DNA of 64,000 bases from the NCBI RefSeq assembly GCF_900119365.1, contig NZ_FPJO01000017.1, positions 63,838 to 127,837 on the forward strand, written 5' to 3'. This document shows positions 24,337 through 33,441 of this stretch, in pieces (the stretch's first letter is position 1; the number at the start of each line of letters is the position of its first letter). Position numbers and translations under genes: made by a program. The notes under the pieces are model-generated. The model had not been told where the DNA came from. It ran no database searches and saw only the letters and a list, made by a program, of their open reading frames with translations. The stretch is from Streptomyces atratus. Lineage in GTDB: Bacteria > Actinomycetota > Actinomycetes > Streptomycetales > Streptomycetaceae.

Positions 24337-25746
24337 ATGAGCGTTGTCACCAACACGACCACGATCGGCGCGATCGACGCACCGAGCCGTCGCAACACCG
24401 AACTGATGATGATGGGCTTCGCCATCGCCATCTCGGTGTTCGCCTACGCCAATGTCGGGCTCGCCATCGACGGCAAGCTCCCGTCCGGCATGTTCGGATA
24501 CGGAGCGGGACTCATCCTGCTCGGCGGCGTCGCCCACCTCGTGGTACGCAAGTTCGCCCCGTACGCGGACCCGCTGCTGCTCCCGCTCGCCACCCTGCTC
24601 AACGGCCTGGGCCTGGTGCTGATCTGGCGGCTGGACCAGTCGCAGCGGCTGATCCAGCGTGCGGAGTATCTGTACGGGGAATACAGCCCGGACGCCCCCA
24701 AGCAACTGCTCTACTCGGCAATCGGCGTCGCTTTCTTCGTCGCCGTGCTGGTGATCCTCAAGGACCACCGCATCCTGCAGCGCTACACCTACATCTCGAT
24801 GGCCGTGGCGCTGGTCCTGCTGATCCTGCCGATGTTCTTCCCGGCGGTGAACGGCGCGAAGATCTGGATCAGCCTCGGCCCGTTCACGATCCAGCCGGGG
24901 GAGTTCGCCAAGATCCTCATCGCAGTGTTCTTCTCCGGCTACCTCATGGTGAAGCGTGATGCACTGGCGCTGGCGAGCCGCCGCTTCATGGGGATGTACC
25001 TGCCGCGCGGACGCGATCTCGGACCGATCATCACCATCTGGGCCCTGTCGATCCTGATCCTGGTCTTCGAGACCGACCTCGGCACCTCCCTGCTGTTCTT
25101 CGGGCTCTTCGTGGTGATGCTCTACGTCGCCACCGAACGAACCAGCTGGATCGTCTTCGGCCTGCTGATGTCCGCGGTGGGCGCGGTGGGTGTGGCGTCC
25201 TTCGAGCCGCACGTGCAGTCCCGGGTGAATGCATGGCTCGACCCGTTCGCCAAGGCGACTATGGAGCAGAGCGACCAGATCGCCCAGTCACTGATGGCCT
25301 TCGGTTCCGGTGGCACGCTCGGCACCGGACTGGGCCAGGGTCACTCCGACCTGATCATGTTCGCCGCCAACGCCGACTTCATCCTCTCCACCGTCGCCGA
25401 GGAGCTGGGCCTGGCCGGGATGATGGCCATCCTGCTGATCTACGGCCTGATCGTCGAGCGGGGCGTCCGCACGGCGCTCGCCGCCCGCGACCCCTTCGGC
25501 AAGCTACTCGCCATCGGCCTGTCGGGAGCCTTCGCGATCCAGATCTTCGTGGTTGCCGGCGGTGTCATGGGGCTCATCCCGCTCAGCGGTATGACCATGC
25601 CGTTCCTCGCGTACGGCGGTTCGTCCGTGCTGGCCAACTGGGCGCTGATCGCCATCCTGATCAGGATCAGCGACACCGCTCGCCGCCCGGCACCGGCACC
25701 CGCACCGTCCCCCGACGCCGAGATGACCCAGGTGGTCCGACCGTGA
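24337..25746 (+). CDS. rodA: SEDS-family peptidoglycan polymerase (FtsW/RodA/SpoVE)
   Basis: The 469-residue protein has about ten transmembrane segments and the SEDS signatures WISLGPFTIQPGEFAKI, FETDLGTSLLFFG and GFIL-like NADFILSTVAEELGLAG. It polymerises lipid II into glycan chains with a cognate class B PBP, here the coupled downstream pbpA. The symbol rodA follows synteny with the mycobacterial cluster. Whether it acts in elongation, division or sporulation cannot be told from sequence; Streptomyces genomes hold several paralogues. Its stop overlaps pbpA as GTGA. Confidence 0.9.
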   Translation: MSVVTNTTTIGAIDAPSRRNTELMMMGFAIAISVFAYANVGLAIDGKLPSGMFGYGAGLILLGGVAHLVVRKFAPYADPLLLPLATLLNGLGLVLIWRLDQSQRLIQRAEYLYGEYSPDAPKQLLYSAIGVAFFVAVLVILKDHRILQRYTYISMAVALVLLILPMFFPAVNGAKIWISLGPFTIQPGEFAKILIAVFFSGYLMVKRDALALASRRFMGMYLPRGRDLGPIITIWALSILILVFETDLGTSLLFFGLFVVMLYVATERTSWIVFGLLMSAVGAVGVASFEPHVQSRVNAWLDPFAKATMEQSDQIAQSLMAFGSGGTLGTGLGQGHSDLIMFAANADFILSTVAEELGLAGMMAILLIYGLIVERGVRTALAARDPFGKLLAIGLSGAFAIQIFVVAGGVMGLIPLSGMTMPFLAYGGSSVLANWALIAILIRISDTARRPAPAPAPSPDAEMTQVVRP

Positions 25747-27200
25747 ACAAGCCCCTGCGCCGGATCGCGATCTTCTGCGGCATCCTCATCCTCGCCCTGC
25801 TCGTACGGACCAACTACTTGCAGTACGTCCGTGCCGACGAACTGAACAGCCGCGACGAGAACCGCCGCGTCCGCATCGAGCGTTACGCCCACGAGCGCGG
25901 CAACATCATCGTCGACGGCAATCCGGTCACCGGGTCCGTCGAGACCAAGGGCAGCGACTTCAAGTACAAGCGGGTCTGGAAGAACGGCGCCATGTGGGCG
26001 CCCGTCACCGGATACTCCTCGCAGGCCTTCGACGCCTCGCAGCTGGAAAGCATCGAGGACGGCATCCTCACGGGCAACGACGACCAGCTCTTCTTCGACC
26101 GCACCCTCTCGATGTTCACCGGCGGGAAGAAGCAGGGCGGCAATGTCGTCACCACCCTGAACGGCGCCGCGCAGAAGGCCGCGTTCAAGGGGCTCGGCAG
26201 CAAGAAGGGCGCCGTGGCCGCGCTCGACCCGCAGACCGGCGCCATCCTGGCCCTGGTGAGCACCCCGTCGTACGACCCGTCGGTCTTCGCGGGCAACTCC
26301 GACAAGGACAGCAAGGCCCGGCAGAAGCTCCTTGCCGACAAGGACAAGCCGATGCTCAACCGGGCATTGCGCGAGACCTACCCGCCCGGCTCGACCTTCA
26401 AGGTCGTCACCGCTGCCGCGGCCCTTGAGAACGGGCTGTACAAGGGCATCGACGACAAGACGAACTCCCCGCTGCCCTGGCGGCTCCCGCTGACCACCGG
26501 CAACCTCGACAACGAGGGCAACATCCCGTGCGAGAACGCCTCGCTCCGGGAAGCGCTGCGGTGGTCCTGCAACACCGTCTTCGGCAAGATCAGCGACGAT
26601 CTCGGCAACCAGAAGATGATCGACGAGGCCAACAAGTTCGGCTTCAACGAGGAGATCTTCACCCCGGTACGCGCCGACGCCAGCGTCTACCCCAAGGACA
26701 ACCGGCCGCAGAACGCCATGGCCGGCATCGGCCAGGCGTCCAACCGCGCCACCCCGCTCCAGATGGCGATGGTCGCCGCGGCCGTCGCCAACGACGGCAA
26801 GCTGATGCAGCCGTACATGGTCGCCGAGCGCCAGGCCCCCAACCTCGACGTGATCTACACCCACGAGAAGGAACAGTTCAGCCAGCCCCTCTCGGGTGAG
26901 AACGCGCAGAAGCTCCAGCAGATGATGGAGACCGTCGTCAAGAAGGGCACGGGAACCAATGCCCTCATCAACGGCGTCACTGTCGGCGGCAAGACCGGTA
27001 CCGCCCAGCACGGCCTGAACAACAGTGAGAACCCGTACGCCTGGTTCATCTCGTACGCAAAGACCGACAGCGGCTCCCCGGTCGCCGTCGCCGTGGTCGT
27101 CGAGGACAGCCAGGCCAACCGCGACGACATCTCCGGTGGCGGCCTGGCCGCCCCGATCGCGCGGGACGTGATGAAGGCGGTCATCGACAGCAAGAAGTGA
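25743..27200 (+). CDS. pbpA: Penicillin-binding protein, class B transpeptidase
   Basis: The 485-residue protein has an N-terminal transmembrane anchor (IAIFCGILILALLVRTNYL), a short pedestal domain and a transpeptidase domain. The three active-site motifs are visible: S-x-x-K in PPGSTFKVVTAA, S-x-N in WSCNTVFG and KTG in GGKTGTAQHG. It crosslinks peptidoglycan. GTG 25743 overlaps the SEDS gene stop, matching the obligate SEDS-bPBP pairing. Confidence 0.93.
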   Translation: MNKPLRRIAIFCGILILALLVRTNYLQYVRADELNSRDENRRVRIERYAHERGNIIVDGNPVTGSVETKGSDFKYKRVWKNGAMWAPVTGYSSQAFDASQLESIEDGILTGNDDQLFFDRTLSMFTGGKKQGGNVVTTLNGAAQKAAFKGLGSKKGAVAALDPQTGAILALVSTPSYDPSVFAGNSDKDSKARQKLLADKDKPMLNRALRETYPPGSTFKVVTAAAALENGLYKGIDDKTNSPLPWRLPLTTGNLDNEGNIPCENASLREALRWSCNTVFGKISDDLGNQKMIDEANKFGFNEEIFTPVRADASVYPKDNRPQNAMAGIGQASNRATPLQMAMVAAAVANDGKLMQPYMVAERQAPNLDVIYTHEKEQFSQPLSGENAQKLQQMMETVVKKGTGTNALINGVTVGGKTGTAQHGLNNSENPYAWFISYAKTDSGSPVAVAVVVEDSQANRDDISGGGLAAPIARDVMKAVIDSKK

Positions 27201-27367
27201 CGCCCATCACATCGGGTGCCATACCTGCACATCGGGATACCGGTCAGATATCAGGTCCGGACTCCAGGCCGATCAGGTAGTGCGCGGCCGGTAGCGTATG
27301 CGCGAGCAGCACACCGCCGGACCACACACCGGTGCGGTCGGGACTGACGGAGAGGGCTGGAACTGTT

Positions 27368-29350
27368 ATGGAAGAGCCGCGTCGCCTCGGCGGCCGGTAC
27401 GAGCTGGGCTCGGTGCTCGGCCGTGGTGGCATGGCCGAGGTCTACCTCGCACACGACACCCGGCTCGGCCGCACCGTAGCCGTGAAGACGCTCCGGGCCG
27501 ATCTGGCCCGCGATCCGTCGTTCCAGGCCCGGTTCCGCCGTGAGGCCCAGTCCGCCGCCTCGCTCAACCACCCGGCGATCGTCGCCGTCTACGACACCGG
27601 CGAGGACTACGTCGACGGGGTCTCCATCCCGTACATCGTGATGGAGTACGTCGACGGGTCGACGCTCAGGGAACTCCTGCACTCCGGCCGCAAGTTGCTG
27701 CCCGAGCGCACCCTTGAGATGACCGTCGGCATCCTCCAGGCGCTGGAGTACTCGCACCGCGCCGGCATCGTCCACCGCGACATCAAACCGGCGAACGTCA
27801 TGCTGACGCGCACCGGTCAGGTCAAGGTCATGGACTTCGGTATCGCCCGCGCCATGGGCGACTCCGGAATGACGATGACGCAGACCGCCGCCGTCATCGG
27901 CACCGCCCAGTACCTCTCCCCGGAGCAGGCCAAGGGCGAGCAGGTCGACGCGCGTTCCGACCTCTACTCGACCGGCTGCCTGCTCTACGAGCTGCTGACG
28001 GTCCGACCGCCCTTCATCGGGGACTCACCGGTCGCGGTCGCCTACCAGCACGTACGGGAAGAGCCGCAGAAGCCCAGCAACTTCGACCCCGAGATCACGC
28101 CCGAAATGGACGCGATCGTGTTGAAGGCCCTGGTCAAGGACCCCGACTACCGCTACCAGTCGGCCGACGAAATGCGCGCCGACATCGAGGCCTGCCTCGA
28201 CGGCCAGCCGGTCGCCGCCACCGCGGCGATGGGTGCGGCCGGTTACGGCGGCTACGACGGATACGGCAACGACCAGCCGACCACCGCACTGCGCGCCGCC
28301 GACCAGAACGGCGCACCCACGTCCATGCTGCCCCCGGTCAACCCGGACGACGGCGGCTACGGCTACGACGACCGGCCGGACCGCCGTCGCCAGAAGAAGA
28401 GCAACACCTCGACGATCCTGCTGATCGTCGCGGGCGTCCTGGTGCTGATCGGCGCGATCCTGATCGGCAGGTCGGTCTTCAGCAGCACCAACGACAGCAA
28501 CCAGGTCGATGTGCCGAACATGGTCGGCTCTACCGTGGAGGAAGCACAGAAGCTCGCGGAGCACTCCGACGTCGTCCTGAAGATCGGCTCGCGCGAACCG
28601 TGCGAGGAGCAGCCCAAGGGCAAGATCTGCAGCCAGACGCCGACCTCGGACGAAGAGATGGACAAGAAGGACACCGTCACGGTCGTCGTCTCCACCGGCG
28701 CCCCGAAGGTCGACGTCCCGGACGTCGTGGAGAAGACCGAGGCGACCGCCCGCAAGGACCTCGAGGCCAAGGGCTTCACGGTGAAGGTCACCTCGGTCGA
28801 GTCCGGCAAGACCGCGGGCACGGTCATCACGCAGAACCCCGCGGGCAACTCGAAGGCCGAGAAGAACTCCGAAGTCACGATCACGGTCGCCAAGCAGGCC
28901 ACCCAGAAGGTGCCGAACGTCGCCGACCGGGACTACGACGCCGCCGTGGCCCAGCTCAATGGCCTGGGCTTCACGAATGTCTCCAGGACCGACGTCGATT
29001 CGGAGAAGCCCGCGAACCAGGTGATCAGCCAGACACCGCTCGCCGACTCGATGCAGCCGCTGACGGCCCAGATCGTGCTGACGGTCTCGAAGGGCCCGCA
29101 GCAGCCGGAACAGACCACAGTTCCCGATCTGCAGGGCAAGACACTCGCTGAGGCGAAGGCCCTGCTTGCCCAGGCGGGTCTGCAGCTCGGTCAGGTGCAG
29201 GGGCCAACTGACGACAAGGCGAAGATCGTCGCCTTCCAGCCCCTCTCGGGACAGCCGGTCGACAAGAACAGCGCGGTCAACGTCCAGACCATGCCGGGCG
29301 GCGGAGACGGCAACATCTTCGGTGGCCCATCCGGCTCACGCCGGCACTGA
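27368..29350 (+). CDS. pknB: PknB: PASTA-domain Ser/Thr protein kinase
   Basis: The 660-residue receptor kinase has the P-loop GRGGMAEV, catalytic loop HRDIKPANVM, DFG in MDFGIARAMG and an activation loop rich in Thr (GMTMTQTAAVIGTAQY). A Gly/Tyr/Asp-rich juxtamembrane region precedes one transmembrane helix (ILLIVAGVLVLIGAILIG). Four tandem PASTA domains (~residues 368-645; PNMVGSTVEEAQKLAEH, PDVVEKTEATARKDLEAKG, PNVADRDYDAAVAQLNGLG, PDLQGKTLAEAKALLAQAG) bind cell-wall muropeptides. ATG 27368 is chosen; 167 bp separate it from pbpA, enough for its own promoter. It ends the operon at a strong terminator. Confidence 0.94.
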   Translation: MEEPRRLGGRYELGSVLGRGGMAEVYLAHDTRLGRTVAVKTLRADLARDPSFQARFRREAQSAASLNHPAIVAVYDTGEDYVDGVSIPYIVMEYVDGSTLRELLHSGRKLLPERTLEMTVGILQALEYSHRAGIVHRDIKPANVMLTRTGQVKVMDFGIARAMGDSGMTMTQTAAVIGTAQYLSPEQAKGEQVDARSDLYSTGCLLYELLTVRPPFIGDSPVAVAYQHVREEPQKPSNFDPEITPEMDAIVLKALVKDPDYRYQSADEMRADIEACLDGQPVAATAAMGAAGYGGYDGYGNDQPTTALRAADQNGAPTSMLPPVNPDDGGYGYDDRPDRRRQKKSNTSTILLIVAGVLVLIGAILIGRSVFSSTNDSNQVDVPNMVGSTVEEAQKLAEHSDVVLKIGSREPCEEQPKGKICSQTPTSDEEMDKKDTVTVVVSTGAPKVDVPDVVEKTEATARKDLEAKGFTVKVTSVESGKTAGTVITQNPAGNSKAEKNSEVTITVAKQATQKVPNVADRDYDAAVAQLNGLGFTNVSRTDVDSEKPANQVISQTPLADSMQPLTAQIVLTVSKGPQQPEQTTVPDLQGKTLAEAKALLAQAGLQLGQVQGPTDDKAKIVAFQPLSGQPVDKNSAVNVQTMPGGGDGNIFGGPSGSRRH

Positions 29351-29374
29351 CCCCGAGTCGCACCGACCGCCATC

Positions 29375-29404
29375 GGACCCCGGCACCTCACAGTGCCGGG
29401 GTCC
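29375..29404 (+). terminator. Terminator of the fhaA-pknB cluster
   Basis: A perfect 12-bp stem (29375-29386 with 29393-29404) with a 6-nt loop is followed by TTTGCTG, 24 bp after the pknB stop. Confidence 0.85.
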
Positions 29405-29656
29405 TTTGCTGTGCCCGCCACGAAATATCCGGTGCATACCGCATATATATCCGTAAACCGATCACGTCTTCATATGTGGCAATTCGTTGATCCGGTGGGG
29501 CGGAGCATCGGACTCCGGCCGTACCGCTGAGTGGGCAGAAGGGCAGAAGCATGTTCACCGAGGCAGTTCTCCTGGAGTCGAGGACCTCCTGGAGGCCTGG
29601 AGCGCGGGCGCGAAACTGCAAGTACTCAAGTAGGAGCCAGGGACCAGGACTGCGGA
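29405..29656. other. Gene-free interval with a possible small RNA
   Basis: Between the pknB terminator and the first sortase gene the DNA starts AT-rich (29425-29480, including CATATATATCC and CATATG). It then becomes structured, with CTCCTGGAG and CTCCTGGAGGCC repeats able to pair (29571-29600), and leads to a strong hairpin at 29657-29695. No frame combines a good start, ribosome-binding site and coding bias. A small transcript is possible; nothing else was recognised. Confidence 0.35.
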
Positions 29657-29695
29657 GGGCCCGAAGTCGCAAGGATTGGCTGCGGCTTCGGGCCC
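29657..29695. terminator. Hairpin terminator downstream of the first sortase gene
   Basis: Arms of 14 nt (29657-29670 and 29682-29695) pair with one mismatch around an 11-nt loop. It can terminate the minus-strand sortase operon and any plus-strand transcript from 29430 onward. Confidence 0.75.
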
Positions 29696-29710
29696 GACTC
29701 GTCGTATCGG

Positions 29711-30439
29711 CTAGCGCAGCTCCGCCGGCTTCGTACGGTCCTTGTCCACCTTCTCCGTGCGTACCAACTCGCCCCACACGATGTAGCGGTACTTCGACGT
29801 GTAGACCGGCGTGCAGGTCGTCAGCGTGATGTAGCGGCCGGGCTTCTTCGCGCCCGATCCCTTCGGTACCGCCTGGAGGACGTCGACGTTGTACTTCGAC
29901 GTCTCGGGAAGCTCCTCGAAGACCTTGTAGACGTACCAGGTGTCCTTGGTCTCGAAGACGACCGCGTCCCCGGTCTTCACCTTGTCGATGTTGTGGAACT
30001 TGGCGCCGTGTCCGTCACGGTGGGCGGCCAGGGTGAAGTTGCCCTTCTTGTCCCACGGAAGGTCCGACTTCACCGGGTCCGTGTAGTAGCCCGCGGTTCC
30101 GTTGTTGAGGTTCTCGGTGTCGGTGCCCTTCTTGACCAGCACCTCGCCGTTCTTCATCGACGGGACGTGGAGGAAGCCGATGCCGTCCTTCGTGTCCAGC
30201 GCGCCCGGGCCGCCCGCCCAGCGGTCGCGGACGGTGTGGCCCTGCTTGGTGGCCTCACGGTCGGCGAGGACATTCGTCCACCAGAGGGAGTAGACGACGA
30301 AGAGCCCCAGCACCAGGCCCGCGGTGATCAGCAGTTCGCCGAAAACGCTGACCACGGTCGCGACGGGATGGCGGCCCCGGCGCCGGGGCGGGGGCGCGGA
30401 CTCGCCGGTTCGCTCTTCGTGCTCGGTCCTCGCTGTCAC
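29711..30439 (-). CDS. Class E sortase (first of three)
   Basis: The 242-residue protein has a basic N-terminus, one transmembrane anchor (VVSVFGELLITAGLVLGLFV followed by VYSLWWTNVLAD) and a sortase domain. The catalytic His is in LAAHRDGHG, Cys in TLTTCTP and Arg in YRYIVWG. Class E sortases of Streptomyces attach chaplins and other LAxTG proteins to the wall. GTG 30439 starts it, 27 bp after the second sortase, probably in one operon. No sortase substrate gene was noticed in the window. Confidence 0.9.
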   Translation of the reverse strand: MTARTEHEERTGESAPPPRRRGRHPVATVVSVFGELLITAGLVLGLFVVYSLWWTNVLADREATKQGHTVRDRWAGGPGALDTKDGIGFLHVPSMKNGEVLVKKGTDTENLNNGTAGYYTDPVKSDLPWDKKGNFTLAAHRDGHGAKFHNIDKVKTGDAVVFETKDTWYVYKVFEELPETSKYNVDVLQAVPKGSGAKKPGRYITLTTCTPVYTSKYRYIVWGELVRTEKVDKDRTKPAELR

Positions 30440-30466
30440 CGCACCCGTCCCTGTCGTGATGATGAT

Positions 30467-31825
30467 TCAGCCCACGAGCGCGTCGGGCTTCCCCTTGCTG
30501 CGCGGTCGTTCGTCGACCATCTTGCCCCAGACGATCAAACGGTACGTACTCGTGAATTCCGGCGTACAGGTCGTCAGAGTGAGGTACCGGCCCGGCCCGG
30601 TGAACCCGGAACCCTGCGGCACGGGATCGATCACCGAGACGTTGGACGGCGACGTCTGCGGCAGGGTCTTCGTCGTCTTGTACGTGTAGTACGCGTCCTG
30701 CGTCTCGACCACGATCAGGTCGCCGGGGTTCAGCCGGTTGATGTAGCGGAACGGCTCACCGTGTGTGTTGCGGTGACCGGCCAGGGCGAAGTTGCCCTGC
30801 TTGGCCGACGGCATCGCGGTGCGGAGCGCGCCCTCTCCGTAGTGACCGATCATGCCCCGGTCGAGGACCTTCTCCTTGCTGATGCCCTCGGCGATCGGAG
30901 CGACCACGTCCAGCTTGGGGATGTGGATGATGGCAAACCCCTGCCCCGCTTCGAACACACCGGGGTTGCGGTCGCCCTTCGCCCAGTCGTCCTGGATCTT
31001 GTGCGTCTCCTTGCCGGCGTACTGATCGGCGCGCACATTCGTCCACCACAGCTGATACGTGACGAACAGCAGCATCAGCACACCGAGCGTGATGAACAGC
31101 TCTCCGGTGACCCGGCTGGCCACCACGGCCGGGCTGTCCTTGGCCGCGCGCGCCGCACGCCGTGCCTCGACGCGTGACATCGGCTTGTCGGCCTGCGTGG
31201 CGGCCGTGGCTGCGGTGTCCGGCCGCTGTTCGGCATGGTGGCGGCCCCGCCCCTTGGCGGCGCGGCGGCGTTCGGCGCGGCCTCCGGTGCGCGGTTCCGG
31301 ATCGGTGCCTTCGGAGTCCGGTTCGGATTCCCGGAAGCTCTCCGCATCGCCCGCCTGATCCGGTTCGAGGCCCGTCCGCAGGCCGATCGTCTCGTCGTCG
31401 AGCGGGAAGGGAAGGGGCGCGGGCTGCACCCGGGTCCCCGGTACGGGGGCCGAAGCAGGGGCCGGAGCGGGGGCCCGTACGGGGGCCGGAGCGGGCGTCT
31501 GCTGCCCGTACCAGTCCCGTTCGAACCCTTCGGGGTCGTACCACTCCCGCGGAGCCCCCTCGGGGCTCTGCACCCCCTGTGGCGCCCGCGCCTGTGCCTG
31601 TGCCGGAGGCTCTGCCTGCGCTGGAGACTCTGCCTGTGCCTCGGATGTCTCGGCCGGGATGTTGTCCGCCCTGAACCACGGCGAGGCGTGTCGCCCCGGC
31701 AGCGGATCGTTCAACGGGTCCGCCAGCCGGTCGACCGCCGCCTCGAACGCGCCTGCGGCCTCGTACGCTCCTTGCTCGTACGGGCCGTCCTGTCCGGCGT
31801 CGTGTTCGGGGCGGAGTGCGGTCAC
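30467..31825 (-). CDS. Class E sortase with long cytoplasmic N-terminus (second of three)
   Basis: The 452-residue protein has a ~235-residue N-terminal region rich in Pro, Ala, Glu and Arg (low complexity, with PAPAPVRAPAPAPASAPVPG-type repeats). A transmembrane anchor follows (LFITLGVLMLLFVTYQLWWT), then a sortase domain with His in LAGHRNTHG, Cys in TLTTCTP and Arg in YRLIVWG. The extra cytoplasmic region is about twice the length of a usual class E sortase and may interact with partners or be phosphorylated. GTG 31825 overlaps the glutamine amidotransferase stop as GTGA. Confidence 0.88.
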   Translation of the reverse strand: MTALRPEHDAGQDGPYEQGAYEAAGAFEAAVDRLADPLNDPLPGRHASPWFRADNIPAETSEAQAESPAQAEPPAQAQARAPQGVQSPEGAPREWYDPEGFERDWYGQQTPAPAPVRAPAPAPASAPVPGTRVQPAPLPFPLDDETIGLRTGLEPDQAGDAESFRESEPDSEGTDPEPRTGGRAERRRAAKGRGRHHAEQRPDTAATAATQADKPMSRVEARRAARAAKDSPAVVASRVTGELFITLGVLMLLFVTYQLWWTNVRADQYAGKETHKIQDDWAKGDRNPGVFEAGQGFAIIHIPKLDVVAPIAEGISKEKVLDRGMIGHYGEGALRTAMPSAKQGNFALAGHRNTHGEPFRYINRLNPGDLIVVETQDAYYTYKTTKTLPQTSPSNVSVIDPVPQGSGFTGPGRYLTLTTCTPEFTSTYRLIVWGKMVDERPRSKGKPDALVG

Positions 31826-32460
31826 GCGACGGCCTTGCCCACCACCGGCGCGAGCCCCGCCGACCTCGCGACGGCCCCCGTGTCGCCGCACTGTGCCAGC
31901 CAGTTGGCCAGCATCAGGTGCCCATACTCGGTCAGCACCGACTCCGGATGGAACTGCACGCCCTCCACCGGCAGTTCACGGTGGCGCAGCCCCATGATGA
32001 TGCCGTCGGCAGTCCGCGCCGTCACCTCCAGCTCCGCCGGGACTGTGTCCGGTTCAGCGGCGAGCGAGTGGTAGCGGGTCGCGGTGAACGGGGACGGCAG
32101 GCCGGCGAAGACCCCCGCTCCCTCATGGGTCACCGGCGAGGTCTTGCCGTGCAGCAGCTCCGGGGCGCGGTCCACCACGCCGCCGTACGCCACCGCCATC
32201 GACTGCATCCCCAGGCAGACCCCGAAGACCGGGACGCCCGTCGCCGCGCAGTGGCGCACCATCTCGACGCAGACGCCCGCCTGCTCCGGGGTGCCGGGAC
32301 CGGGCGACAGCAGGACACCGTCGAAGCCGTCCTGGGCGTGCGCCGTGGTCACCTCGTCGTTGCGCAGCACTTCGCATTCGGCGCCGAGCTGGTAGAGGTA
32401 CTGGACGAGGTTGAAGACAAAGCTGTCGTAGTTGTCCACGACGAGAATGCGGGCACTCAC
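31822..32460 (-). CDS. Aminodeoxychorismate/anthranilate synthase component II (glutamine amidotransferase)
   Basis: The 212-residue class I amidotransferase has the oxyanion loop LSPGPGTPEQAG, the nucleophile Cys in GVCLGMQSMAVAYGG and the catalytic His in GVQFHPESV. It supplies ammonia from glutamine for 4-amino-4-deoxychorismate (folate) or anthranilate (tryptophan) synthesis. The equivalent mycobacterial gene next to pknB is called trpG, others pabA; the sequence alone does not separate them. It is translationally coupled on both sides, upstream to a small membrane protein and downstream to a sortase. Confidence 0.9.
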   Translation of the reverse strand: MSARILVVDNYDSFVFNLVQYLYQLGAECEVLRNDEVTTAHAQDGFDGVLLSPGPGTPEQAGVCVEMVRHCAATGVPVFGVCLGMQSMAVAYGGVVDRAPELLHGKTSPVTHEGAGVFAGLPSPFTATRYHSLAAEPDTVPAELEVTARTADGIIMGLRHRELPVEGVQFHPESVLTEYGHLMLANWLAQCGDTGAVARSAGLAPVVGKAVA

Positions 32461-32639
32461 TGGCCGGCCTCCGTCCCGGTCGAGCCGTCGACCGTCACAT
32501 CGCCGAACGGAAGCAGCGGTTCCGCCCAAGGGAAGACGTACTGGAAAAGCGCGTAGACGACGGCCAGCACCAGCACGAGCGAGATGAGCGCACGCACCCA
32601 TGCGTTGCCCGGCAGATGCCGCCAGATCCAGCCGTACAT
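32457..32639 (-). CDS. Small single-pass membrane protein
   Basis: The 60-residue protein starts MYGWIWRHLPGNAWVRALI. It has one hydrophobic helix (ALISLVLVLAVVYALFQYVF) and a short acidic, probably extracytoplasmic tail. The stop overlaps the amidotransferase start as GTGA, which supports it as real. The function is unknown. It lies 56 bp downstream of the third sortase. Confidence 0.8.
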   Translation of the reverse strand: MYGWIWRHLPGNAWVRALISLVLVLAVVYALFQYVFPWAEPLLPFGDVTVDGSTGTEAGQ

Positions 32640-32695
32640 GCTGTCCCCTCCATTCGGTACGGGACCAGACTAAAGGGCGGGGGCAGGAGCGTGGG

Positions 32696-33412
32696 TCAGC
32701 TGTGGAAAGCTGCCGGCTTGCCTTCGGTCACAGGCTGGGTGGCGTCGAGGTGCGCCCAGGCGATCAGCCGGTGGCTGCTGCCCCATTCGGGGTCGCAGGT
32801 GGTCAGCGTCAGATAGCGGCCCGGCCCGTCGAAGCCGGACTTGCGGGGTACGGGATCGATGACCCCGATGTCGCTCGGCACCGTCCGGTAGGGCTTCTTG
32901 TCGATGCGGTACGTGAACCACGTCGTCCCGTCCGTCAGCACCACCGCGTCTCCCGGACGCAGCTTCGGGAAGTCCTTGAACGGATCCCCGTAGGTACGGC
33001 GGTGTCCGGCCACCGCGAAATTGCCGGTCGCACCGAGGCGGGCGGTCCCTGTGTAGTGGCCGAGGCCCTTCTGTAAGGTCCTGACCTCGGTGTTCTCCAG
33101 GACGGGCCACTCCCAGCCTTTGCCGAAGCGGGGTATGTACAGCATCGCGAACGGCTTGCCGTCCCGGTACGCGGCGGGGGCTGGGGGCTCTTTCGAAGAC
33201 CCCGATGGATTCGACCTCGGGGAGACCTGCGGCCCCGGAGAGGACACCGCCCCCTGCGCCCACCGGCTGCGCAGGGAGTCGATCTGCCCCTCGGTGGCGT
33301 CGGCCGCCTTCACCCCGGTCCAGAACAGCACGTACACCACAAAGAGCACGATCAGGGCACCGACGGTGATGCAGAGTTCGCTGAACGTCCTGACGATCAG
33401 TCGCACCGACAC
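32696..33412 (-). CDS. Class E sortase (third of three)
   Basis: The 238-residue protein has an N-terminal anchor (TFSELCITVGALIVLFVVYV) and a sortase domain. His is in VAGHRRTYG, Cys in TLTTCDP and Arg in HRLIAWA. It differs from the other two in lacking a long cytoplasmic segment and in having an Asp after the catalytic Cys. GTG 33412 starts it, 29 bp after the DUF881 gene on the same strand. Confidence 0.88.
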   Translation of the reverse strand: MSVRLIVRTFSELCITVGALIVLFVVYVLFWTGVKAADATEGQIDSLRSRWAQGAVSSPGPQVSPRSNPSGSSKEPPAPAAYRDGKPFAMLYIPRFGKGWEWPVLENTEVRTLQKGLGHYTGTARLGATGNFAVAGHRRTYGDPFKDFPKLRPGDAVVLTDGTTWFTYRIDKKPYRTVPSDIGVIDPVPRKSGFDGPGRYLTLTTCDPEWGSSHRLIAWAHLDATQPVTEGKPAAFHS

Positions 33413-33441
33413 CTGGCCGGCCTCCCCACAGCCGCTCGCTA

